Below, one piece after another: positions 20,641 to 30,961 of a DNA stretch of 64,000 nucleotides. The notes beneath the pieces are model-generated. The model did not search any database and had not been told where the DNA came from. It saw nothing but the letters and a program-made list of their open reading frames with translations. The stretch is from NCBI GenBank assembly GCA_900095095.1, contig FMBT01000348.1:1-64000 (forward strand), in the 5' to 3' direction. The stretch is from Fragilariopsis cylindrus CCMP1102. Its lineage: Eukaryota; Bacillariophyta; Bacillariophyceae; Bacillariales; Bacillariaceae. Every line of letters starts with the position of its first letter. Position 1 is the stretch's first letter. The position numbers and the translations under genes are program-made.

Positions 20641-22227
20641 TTAGTTCTTCTTTTTGTTCATCTTACTAGTAGACCCATTATTATTGACAGTAGTACCAAT
20701 ATTACCATTATTATTATTATTTCCTGCTTCGTGCTCTAACTGATTAGAACCATTCTCACCCTTCTTATGTTCGCTAAAATCGTGTGCTTCTCCTTTCCGT
20801 ATTAAGACATAGCCCATTCGAATAAACATAGTAAACCAAAAAAAGTGTAACAAGATTAAAAATCCCAACCCAAAAACAAATAATGGTTGGTACATATTGT
20901 AATTAATTGGAGGGATGTACCCATCCGCACACAGCAACCATGCTTCGTAAATCATGGATCTCCAGACCATACAAGGTAACAAAAAGAGCCGTGTCACTAC
21001 CCACGTTATGCACATCACGAGGAAGCATATCGTTGTGGTTGTTTTCCATTTTAAAAAATTTGCAAGCTTGGATAAATCGACAGGAATATCAGATATGTCA
21101 TGAATCAAAAATACCATACTCCCTCCATACGACAATCGGAATATTGAGGAACCAAAAATAAGTAAATTTGTAAATACGTGATGGATGAACATTTCACGAA
21201 AATCACCACGACATGAATCTGACCAACGGAACCGTAATGGAAGTTGCCATTGCTGCTGCTGCAACTGCTGCTGTTGATTGGTATTACTTTTATTATTATT
21301 GTTGTTGTTCTTTGAGTCGTCATCGTCGACGATGATGACGATGATGGGCTGTAATTCTACACATATAGACATTTCCAATAGACTGATCATTGCTTCGACA
21401 TTATATGCAGCTTGTACAAGGTAATACCAAGCCATTCCTGCTTCGATAGGTTGGAACGGATAATTAATATGTATCGATTTCGTTCCCATCATCCTCATTT
21501 TATTTTCTTCCGCAGATAATCTATCACCAACACCGCTAATACCAAGTGTCGAGGAAATAAAATTGGATACCGATGCCCAATATGGTTTATCATAGAATAA
21601 ATATATCCCCACACCGGACATGATCGAATGGAAACACAACCGAAAGACGTATTCACCAAATTTAGTGATCCTCATTTGATTCGATTTTTGTTGCAACCAT
21701 TCTGTTCCATGTTTTTTTCGACCAACAGTTCGTGCAAATTTTGAAAATAATGGAATGATATTTGCCTTAATGGTTCGTATGATAATAACAAGTACAAGTA
21801 CTGCAAATAATGACGTCCAGGTATCAATTGTACCAAGACTAGTCGATGATGTATGGAATGCAAATTGTTTCATTGATTCCAATGAATATGGTTCAAGTTG
21901 TTGAGAGTTTCCACCGTTTTCATTGCCATTGCCATTGCCATTGCCAATGTTATTGCTATCCAATAGCAAATATTCTTGATAGGTCATTAATTTTGGCATA
22001 TATTCTAATAAAAATTCATGTGGTAATTTATTCATTCGATGTTCCTCCGAAAACCAGGAACCTGGAGAGGTATACTTTTCTGGTAGTAGAAAATGACGCC
22101 AATTTGGACATCCCAATAAGCGACTACATATATTATCCACCAGCATAATACCCCAGGCAATTATACATGGTGGATAGGCTGCAAAATTTATTTTCGAATA
22201 TAATTCCTGTTCGTCGAAGTCGTCCAT
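20641..22227 (-). CDS. Ceramide synthase (LAG1/TLC family)
   Basis: Joins a long-chain base to fatty acyl-CoA to make (dihydro)ceramide in the ER membrane. ATG 22227 gives 528 residues; the frame extends upstream to 22380 only with a GTG start and codes a Pro run made by a 19-base G tract, so the later ATG is preferred, although an upstream exon cannot be excluded. Several membrane segments are visible (for example SLFAVLVLVIIIRTI, ICFLVMCITWVVTRLFLLP, LFVFGLGFLILLHFFWF). The Lag1 motif lies at about residues 340-385: FREMFIHHVFTNLLI, with the two His that are essential in the family, then SYGGSMVFLIHDISD with the conserved HDxSD. An Asp/Asn/Gln insert precedes the motif. The C-terminus is Asn-rich and basic (KMNKKKN), possibly an ER-retention tail. 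No homeobox domain, as in plant and yeast types. Confidence 0.92.
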   Translation of the reverse strand: MDDFDEQELYSKINFAAYPPCIIAWGIMLVDNICSRLLGCPNWRHFLLPEKYTSPGSWFSEEHRMNKLPHEFLLEYMPKLMTYQEYLLLDSNNIGNGNGNGNENGGNSQQLEPYSLESMKQFAFHTSSTSLGTIDTWTSLFAVLVLVIIIRTIKANIIPLFSKFARTVGRKKHGTEWLQQKSNQMRITKFGEYVFRLCFHSIMSGVGIYLFYDKPYWASVSNFISSTLGISGVGDRLSAEENKMRMMGTKSIHINYPFQPIEAGMAWYYLVQAAYNVEAMISLLEMSICVELQPIIVIIVDDDDSKNNNNNNKSNTNQQQQLQQQQWQLPLRFRWSDSCRGDFREMFIHHVFTNLLIFGSSIFRLSYGGSMVFLIHDISDIPVDLSKLANFLKWKTTTTICFLVMCITWVVTRLFLLPCMVWRSMIYEAWLLCADGYIPPINYNMYQPLFVFGLGFLILLHFFWFTMFIRMGYVLIRKGEAHDFSEHKKGENGSNQLEHEAGNNNNNGNIGTTVNNNGSTSKMNKKKN

Positions 22228-22843
22228 CCTGTAGCTGTTTGTATTTATTTTTTCTTGTTTCGGTTTTTCCCAAATTAAATGTATGAACCGATTATTGGGT
22301 AATATGCGTGCCGTTGTTGTTGGGGGGGGGGGGGGGGGGGCACTTATATTGGATGGTACTGGCACTTGTGCGTAACTCACGTCACCTCGTCTTTACAGTA
22401 ACTTATGCTAACGCTGACTTTAACTTGCCATTGGCGTGTGATGAGACTGCTGAGATTGTTTAAAAAAAATGCTGTTAGAAATTTTTAAAAACTTTTGGAA
22501 AGTCACGCGATTTTGCTGACGTACAGACGAAACACGTATAACGCGCGACTTATCCTGCTGCCATTAAAATTCTTCTTTCATCTTCTTCGCCTGCACATTC
22601 AGTATTTACATGACGTCATCATAATGGTATATTCATGTTCTTGAATATGTACAATTGTACTAGTAGTAATATTGTAGCATTCGTGTGACAAGGCAGATTG
22701 CAACAACAAATTCTTGATTCATTCGTTCAACAATAAAAGAACATCATTGACTAATCTACAAGCAACGCGCCAATCAACACTACTACTGTAGACACCATAT
22801 TCAACACTAATCTACAACAAAACGCACCAAAAATAGCCACAGT
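22228..22843. other. Divergent promoter region with a poly(G) tract
   Basis: Holds a 19-base G run at 22322-22340 and separates the minus-strand ceramide synthase from the plus-strand NFU gene. No other feature seen. Confidence 0.5.
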
Positions 22844-24005
22844 ATGATCATGACAATCCACACCGTCCTCGCATCTTGCTTTCTTCTTCTATCGATATCG
22901 ATTACTACCGCCTTTACGACTGTACAACCCCGAAGAATAGCTGCAACGACGACAACAAAATTGACCGATACTGCGATTGTTTCTCCCTTTGATGAATCAA
23001 CAACAGAATCAGAAGATGGTACAACGACGACAGCAACTTTAGAGGGTCCACTTGATCTTACTTGGGATAATGTGGAAGCAGTTCTAGATGAGATGAGACA
23101 CTTTCTTATTCAAGATGGGGGTAATGTAATTATCTCAGAAATTGATGGACCTGTTGTACGATTAGAATTACAGGTACGGAAACGATATAACGTCATTACT
23201 GACGTTCGTTCGTTCGTCCTGTTTGTTTGCTCATTTATTTATCTGTGTTACCACTACGAATCTTTCCTCAATTATTCCTACCCTTTTTGTTTGATGGCCG
23301 AAACTTTACTTCCTTTTGTATTGTTTTATTTTGTCATATCCGATCTCCAATTTTTTTAAAATTAATTACTGTTAATATTTAATGATTCAATTCAATTATT
23401 TACTTACTTGCTTACTTTATGTACTTGGGACGTACGCGATGATGACTCAATTCAATTCAATTCGATCTATTTTGGTTTAAATTTTTATCTAATTTTTATT
23501 TTTATAGGGTGCATGCGGAAGTTGTCCTTCGTCAACACAAACAATGAAGATGGGTCTTGGTAAGTGTATATAAAAAAATCGATTCTATTCAATTCAGTTC
23601 TACCCTTGGAAATTATATTTTGTCGACTTACATATATACATATACATACAACTCATTATGTCGTATAATTAATTAGAACGAGGATTGAGAGAAAAGATTC
23701 CAGAAATTCAAGAGGTGATTCAAGCGATGCCAGAAGGTCCGCCATTAGAAGAAGAACAAATTAATGTCGTATTGGATGGTGTTCGACCATTTTTGACGGT
23801 GGCTGGTGGAAGTATTGATATTGATCGGATGGAAGGTGTCGGGGGATTGCAACCTACAATTTGGCTGGATATGCGTGGATCAAGTGCCTCATTAAATTCT
23901 GTCAAATTAGAAATTGCACAACGATTGCAAAGACATTTCATGATGCCGGGACTTCAAATTGAATGGGTGAAACAGCATGTGGAAAATTCTACTGCAAACA
24001 TGTAA
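22844..24005 (+). CDS. Plastid NFU-type iron-sulfur scaffold with two NifU domains
   Basis: Scaffold that receives Fe-S clusters in the plastid and passes them to targets such as photosystem I. Three exons: 22844-23173, 23508-23559 (52 bases) and 23677-24005; introns 334 and 117 bases, both GT-AG. Product 236 residues. The N-terminus is a signal peptide (HTVLASCFLLLSISIT) followed by TAFTT, the Phe-containing cleavage motif, then a Thr/Arg-rich transit region. First NifU domain: WDNVEAVLDEMRHFLIQDGG...VRLELQGACGSCPSS, with the cluster-binding CGSC formed exactly across the first splice junction. Second domain: EEEQINVVLDGVRPFLTVAGG...LRGSS-like end, with no Cys pair. This is the same architecture as plant NFU1-3. 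The second domain is degenerate in that family too, so its lack of CxxC is normal. Confidence 0.94.
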
Positions 24006-24616
24006 AACCAGGAAATAACTTCTAGCAATAATGCCAGAAAATATATAGTCGTAGATTGGGCTGAGTCTGAGACTTAGTCTAGCTTAGCTAGTTTGAATCT
24101 ATTAAATTTTACCATTAATGTTATTTTATCTATTGCGCCACAATATTTTGTATTATATTTCCAAGCACAAGTATCCGCATCAGGGTGATCTATAATAAAT
24201 AGACTTTACTATATACTTGGTAGAAGAAAGCTGGTTACAACATGCCAAGATATTATCTCGAATAGGAATCATTTAAGCAGTCATTGGTGCTTGAATGAGG
24301 TCTTTTAAATAGCATTCGTAGCAATGCTGACAGGATCACAAAAAGAAGTAGCAGTAAACAAGAGGTCTCGGGTCGGATGCAAGCGCTGCTACTGCGAAAA
24401 TCGAGTACGAACTATCTGACAAGAACTACAGATCCAACAAACTAAATGAAGAAAATGATGAACGTAAATCATAATATATAATATAATTATACAATAAGTT
24501 AAGTTTTCTTTCTCCCATCTTAAAAAAATAAAAGGCTGATGTACTTGACAAGTCAAAACGAATATAACCTCTAGTACACCTAATCGGTGAACTCAAAATT
24601 GAGACAAGACAAGACT
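24006..24616. other. Convergent intergenic region
   Basis: AT-rich spacer between the 3' ends of the NFU and SIN3 genes. No feature recognised. Confidence 0.5.
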
Positions 24617-27600
24617 CTATCTCACTTTCATTCGCTTAACTTCGCGTAGATCTTCTGCCTCATTATCCAAATCCATGTCGTCATCATCGTCGTAGTCATC
24701 CTCCATTTCACCGACTTCCATATCTTCGTCGTCATCATCGTCATCACCCATTGGGACTGTCGATAACTCCTCTTCTTCTGGTAAGTAACTGAAATAAAGA
24801 CGCCCATTCGAAGCATTGTATTGAATCCGATATTCAGCGTTTGGAGTTATGGACATGCATGTAGACCGAAGAGTTATAGGGTTTTGTCCTGAATACTGGC
24901 AAATGTCATAGATGTTAGGCAACATATCTTCTTCCGACATCTTGATCAACATATCACCACATCTTTGTATCAATTTTGGTAAAGCCGCGACCTTGTAGAC
25001 AATATCTCGATTAACACGACGAGCAAACGCTTCGAACTCTCTATAACTAATCTTTTTCGCAACAACTTCACGAAGTTTTACAACCACTGAAGCAAAGTCC
25101 AATTTACTTTCCTCTTTTTGTTTATCATCTGCAGACTTCATAGGATTATAATAGGACAATGAAGGATCAACGATCGTTGAATTGCTGAGGAGATTCTCTT
25201 TGATGTCGTCCAATAAGGAGATGAGAAAACCATGTAAGCGCAAGAAAAGGTATATGCTGTCAGTACCAAATAATACCTTAAACTTTTTGTCGACGACTAC
25301 CGAGGATGCAGCTTCAGATCCATCAGAAGTATTATCTGGTTCCTTCACCATTTCATCATTACGTCGAACATATTTAGAACCATCCTGTGCATCAACATTG
25401 TGTAGTATGGTGTGAGGCTCTAAGGTACTAACGCCCGATGAAAGCTTCACGCTGTATCGAGGGCCTTCATTATCCGATTCTGTGAAGCTCTGGATTGTTC
25501 CCTCTCCAAATGTAGTCATGACACGTTCCCCGATAGCGTCTTATTGAAAGGGAGCGAGATGAATTGTTGAAAGAGACGATAAACACGTTAGAGCGATGCG
25601 CAGAAGACTATTTCAGAAGATTTAAATACAGCAGAAGGATTCAAGCCTAAACTTACATCGCACGACGGAATTGTTGATTTTCCCTAAAAATGTTTTACGA
25701 GCTTCTTCAGATACCCAAGCACAAGGATAGTTGAAGAAAGAAAGCATAAATTCTGTCCAAATTCTACCAACCTTTTCCCGCACGTCACCTCTCGTGGCAC
25801 AACGAATTTCAACGTGTTGTATCAAAAGATCAACGGCGTCGTGATGAAGTGACGATGGTGGTTTCATTTCGACTACCGCATATGGCTCATATAGCACAGC
25901 AGATTTGTCTGGAACGCTCAGTCCGAAGCGTACAAAAGTGTCTTTCCGATTATTTTGACTTGAACAGTACTTCCTAGCTAGCTTGCATTCGTCGCGCAAT
26001 TGTTCCGATCCAAAAGTACGTTCTAAGGATCGCCGCTTGTAGTAGCATAAATCGTCCAGGCTTCCCTCGTAGTTCGCCTCACACCCAGATTTCCATCTAG
26101 GCATGATTTCACTCTTCTGCTTGCGCCATTCTAGATCCTTTTGTCGAAGCCGTTGGTAGATAATCGGAAGAACAGCCAACGGGTTACGCGCTAGATATTG
26201 AATGACCTCGTCCCCATTTTCACCGTATAAACGCCCAATGGAGTTAATTTGAATAGAATTCAGCGTGCGAGAGTTCAATTTGTATTGGAGACGACCGATT
26301 GGCTGTCCATCTTTTTCTTCTCCCTCCCTCAACATTTGAACTTCTTCTGCAATAGGTTCGGTTTTGCGCATCGCAAGTGCATTCCTTTCAATGGCCATAT
26401 CAACCTCAAACCGTTCATCTTCTATTCTGAACATAGCCTCCTCGTATGAGTTCCGTCGATTCTTGACTGAACAAATTCGGGTTTTATCAGTACTTGCAGA
26501 AACTAAACTGTCATTAAGGGCCTGTAAATCTTCTTCTGTCTGTCCCGTATGACTCATAAACAAGTCGTGTGGATAATCCTTTGGATATTCTGCATAGGAG
26601 GGGGATGGTCGTGTGGACAGTTCAAAATCTCTACTGCGCTTGGCCCCATACTTTGATTTGTCCTTTTGATTGCACTGTTGATCAGCATATGGTCCTCTAC
26701 CGATGAGAACTTCTTGAAATTCATTCAGGAGTTCATGCGCATCAGTGGCAATAGCGGGATTGCTGGCTCCACCACCAGCGTTGACTCCGCTCTTCGGGGC
26801 ATGACCTTGGACAAAAAGACCACGCAATAATAAAACCAGCTCGTCCTTATTCAAAACACCTGATCCGAATAGATGCAAACATTTCAAAAATTCAGCATAA
26901 GGCGTATGCCGTGCCCTTCCTGTTGGTTTGTCTGGAGCAAGTTCCCTTCGACTTAAATGACGTTTCGCGCGTTCGAAGAAGGCGGTTTCAGCAGTGATGG
27001 GTTGGGGAGGCAAAGGTGGAAGCATGGTCGGTCGTCCATATTTTTTGGCAGCTTCGGCTACCGTAGGAATATTCTTCCTGGGGGGTCTAGGAGGACCAAA
27101 CGAAACAGACCCATATACGGTACTCCGATGGATCTCCTTCTCGCGTTCTATGCTACGAGGGGCCGTAGCACCAAAGGCGATGCTGGTGGACGGAGGCCTC
27201 GATTCAACGGGTGGTGGAGGGGGGGGAGCTGGAGTCGGTGCCGCATATTGCTTGCGCTGCTTTGCTGCTGGTGCGATTTGTTTTGCAGCAGCTAACTTTC
27301 GAGCTCTTCGTTCCTCCGCTTCCTTCACAACAATTTCAAGCTGTAACTTTGCTTCTGATTGGACAGCATCCGGTAAGAAGAATGTGAACTCTTTCAATAG
27401 ATCCGGGTGTGCTTCAAACAAGACGGACACTTCTTCTAGCACTTCTTTGATACCACGCTGCTCCTTTTGATACGTATGTAATATCTCGAGAAATTTCTTG
27501 TATGTTTCAGGCTCGTCCGCGAATCTCTTTTTGATGGTCGTCACGTAATTAATGGCGTGATCGAACTCAAGAGGTTGACCTACTCCTGGTGGTTGCTGTT

Positions 27601-28543
27601 GTGGAGGGGCTCCGCCATTGCTAGCGGTGGGGGGTTGTCCGTTTTGGGTGTTGTTGTTATTACTATTGCCTCCCATCATCATCTGCTGCTGCTGCTGCTG
27701 AGCCATTACTTGTTGCGATGGTTGCGACTGCCCCTGTCCCATAACCATCCCAGATCTTCCAGGTTGTGATTGCGATTGCTGCGGCATTCCTACATGATCA
27801 AGAGATTGTGGTGCCTCTGCGGGTCTGCCTCTGGTAGGTCCGCCCCCCATGGTGTGGTGCTGGCCAATTTGTTGCTGTTGCTGTTGCTGCTGTAGTTGTT
27901 GTCCACGATGGTCGCTCATTTGTTGCGCTGCGTGCATCACCGCTTTGTTTGCAAGTCCACCCGCACCTACAGTCATCCGGTCCAACATCATTCCGTTGTG
28001 CTTGTGATGATGTTGTTGTTGCTGCTGTTGCGGTGTGGGTCCGACAGATCCTCCCCTACCGCCCATCATACCTTCAAAACCTGGTGGACCTACCCGTCCT
28101 TGCTGCTGTTGTCCAGGGGGACCTTGCATTCCAATAGATCTACCTAGCGCAGCAGCTGCCTCTGGTGGTATCCCTTGATGTTGTGGTGCTTCGTGCGGAG
28201 GGCGTTGTTGTTGTTGCCGAATTGGAGGCACGTTAGGTCCCGAAAGATCGTGTCTCACCGCCAACTCTCCCGGTGCACGAAAGACGGCTACCGGGGGTCC
28301 ATCTCCGTCCGGTAATTCAATCCTATAACCTTCCGGTAGGAAAGTGTTAAATCCTAAAACAAGTCTTCGATTCCCTTGAAATAAATTCGATACACGTCGA
28401 ATGACTCCAGGCGTATCGATTTGTTGTGTCTTAAAAGTTTTCATAATATCTAAAAATTCATTGTAGATATGTGGACGATCTCCAAACTCGACCTTAACTT
28501 GGTCTAAGTATAGGAGGGCATCCTCTACTCGAAGTTCTCTCAT
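24617..28543 (-). CDS. SIN3: SIN3-type transcriptional co-repressor
   Basis: Scaffold that bridges DNA-binding repressors to histone deacetylases in the nucleus. Two exons: 28543-25657 and 25539-24617, intron 25656-25540 (117 bases, GTAAGT...ATAAG), giving 1,269 residues. Domains: PAH1 at 1-75 (VEDALLYLDQVKVEF...FLPEGYRIELP), a Gln/Pro/Gly-rich linker, PAH2 at about 325-405 (DHAINYVTTIKKRF...FTFFLPDA), a PAH3-like block at about 525-630 (FFERAKRHLSRRE...YAEFLKCLHLFG), the histone deacetylase interaction/SIN3 core at about 680-810 (NRRNSYEEAMFRIEDERFE...NPLAVLPIIYQRL), and the C-terminal SIN3 domain with VLFGTDSIYLFLRLHGFL in the second exon. The splice joins ...NNSVVRY-AIGERVMTTFGEG in frame. 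The C-terminus is Asp-rich. The length is close to yeast and animal SIN3. Confidence 0.93.
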
Positions 28544-29774
28544 GGTAATGAAAAGAAGTTGGGATTCTACCGTTCAACGTTCAATATTCAATGATATTCT
28601 CCTCCTTCACTCACACGACGCGAAAGATTGCCCCTTGTCGTTTTGTTGTTATTGTTTTAGTTGTTATCTCGACAGCAAATTCTGTTGGGAATTATGCACG
28701 TGATTGTTATCTATGGATGTTTTATATACAATGTGGAAAAGATAGGTATTAGTAAACCAAATCAAATCAAGAATGGATTGAATTGAATTGAATTGAATTG
28801 AGTGACAGACAATAGGTATGATAAATAAAGTGTCTAAATGACAATAAATTAAAAGGTGAAATATCGACAAAACGCGTTGTCACGTAACGAAGAACGTAGC
28901 GCGAGTGGTTGAAAAGGGAACACACGACTGGCAGTCACGAGTTCAACGATAAAAAGTTTGTCAAATTCGAGGACCTTCCGATCTCCTATGCGACATCACC
29001 ATGGTAAAAATGACGATAAAACAAATGGTATAACATAGAATTTTTCGAGATACACATCAACGAGAGTCCCTTATATGTCATGAAGGATAGATAGGTTCCA
29101 AATGTATTTGTTTGAACTCTATGCGACGATAACGTCCACAACGACGATGACGATCATCATGTCCAAAAAAACTCGTGTATATTTAGTACTGGTTTTTACG
29201 TAGAATATTGAGGGCGGAAAAAAAATCACAACAAACCAACTCGACACGACACGACACGACACGACAGATCGGATGTCCTGAAAGTACGATCCCCGTCACC
29301 TTGTCAATTCATAAACAAAAAGGTACAATAGTATCAAACGATTTCAATCGTCTCTTGACACCCTTATGCTCCCATTCTACATACCTCTCTCGATAGCTTT
29401 ATTAATACAATCAATTGTGATGATGATGATTATTCTCCTACTATTAGTATGTACTAGTATTGTACTAGTATCATAGAAAATGATGTGAAAAGGGATTGCT
29501 CTGAGGCGGCGCGATGTTCATAGCGAAACGAATCAGGGGTTGATTTTGGGGAATTGTGCTACTAGTGAATAAAAGGGGGACTTTCAAGCGCGAGCCACAT
29601 CAAAAATTCGTTGCATGATTGATTTGAATTTTTTTACGAGCCAGGACAATTTGAAATTGGAAAATCTCATTTGCATGTAAAATCAATAGTCTTACTGAAA
29701 ACAAGTTAGTTGTCGGCCCAATCCAACAATACTCTCACAACAACAAGGCAATAACCGAGAACCAATACAATACG
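28544..29774. other. Divergent intergenic region, 1.2 kb
   Basis: Between the SIN3 start and the plus-strand RPGG-motif gene. Contains (GAATT)n-like repeats at about 28779-28801 and (CGACA)n at 29242-29265. No gene or RNA recognised. Confidence 0.5.
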
Positions 29775-30396
29775 ATGAATGACAACCAGAATGTGTTTGT
29801 ACGAGATGGACGTACAACTTCGCGGGTGTTGAATCGTCCCGGAGGAACTTGTAAGTTTCGTTCTGAGTTAAGAATTCTTCTACAATAACGTCGTTTGTGT
29901 CACCAATAATAATCATTTATATTCCGACTAAATGCAATATATATTGTTTGCTCTTTTGTTTGTTTATTTGCTCGTTTTTCAATCATTATTTATGGATCAC
30001 TCGATAGGTTCCATTTCTATTGGAGGTTACACCGAAGAAGAGTTAGAGAAACAGCGTCAGATTCGGGAAGCACGTGTGAATGGCGGTAATACAGCAGCAC
30101 CAGCACCAGCAACGACCAGCAATAATGTATCCAAAAGTCAACAAAACATTGATGAACATTCGAAGAAAGCTGCTACTAACGACAATATTTCTCAACAAGA
30201 TGGTGAAAAAGTAGAAGAGGAAAAAGAAAAAGTTTTAACAAAAACGACGACCGTCGAAAAAAAGCCAATTTCAACTTCTTCTAGTAATGCATTTGCTTCA
30301 TCCAGTACAACAAATTCATTCAATGTTCTTACCGATCGACCAACCTCCAAAGTCACTAGGCCCCCAGGAGGACACACACAATGGAGCTTGGGTTAG
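29775..30396 (+). CDS. Small RPGG-motif protein, possibly HN1/Jupiter- or SPIRAL1-like
   Basis: Two exons, 29775-29850 and 30008-30396, intron 29851-30007 (157 bases, GTAAGT...CGATAG); 154 residues. Both ends carry the same short motif: TSRVLNRPGG near residue 15-24 and TSKVTRPPGGHTQWSLG at the C-terminus. Between them is an acidic/Lys/Ser-rich disordered middle with a short helix (EEELEKQRQIREARV). Paired RVxxPPGGxS motifs around a disordered core are the pattern of the animal HN1/Jupiter family and recall plant SPIRAL1, both linked to microtubules. That link is inference from motif resemblance. No targeting signal, so cytosolic. The start is fixed by the first-exon ATG directly before the motif; reading without the intron would lose the N-terminal motif. 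Confidence 0.65.
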
Positions 30397-30961
30397 GTGG
30401 TTAGCAAAAATACTCGTACAGTACTTACAAATGAAAAAGAAATATAACGCACATATTCAGTTCAATAAGCAATAGGTAGTAGAAAAAATTTAAACAGCGA
30501 AGCAAGATAATGGGGGAAAATGTAAAACCACGTAGGTATAATAACATACAAAGGAAAATAGACTACAAGATACAATAAATCAACTCTTTAGTGAAATTAC
30601 TTCCAAAATTACGACGATAAAATGAAAAAGAAATGATCATATTATAGCAGAGTCGAACAGTATCAATTATTGTAGAATTGGAAAAAAAAAAATTATTGCT
30701 GATAAACATTTACCTGTTATATTTTTATTTCTAAGATGTTTATTTTTCTATTTTAAAGTGCTACGATCGTCGCCTTTGTCTTCGTAATGCATTCCCCTAT
30801 TTGAATATGAAGACCGAAAATAGATCTAGAAAAAAGAAATCGGAAGGTTATTTATTATCATCCCAAAACCCCAACCACAAATACACACCCAATGAAAATG
30901 ATAATAACAATAATAGTAGTAGAGTAGTCGTACTAAAGATAAGATAAGACAATAGCTGACT
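30397..30961. other. Convergent intergenic region
   Basis: AT-rich 3' flanks of two convergent genes; nothing recognised. Confidence 0.5.
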
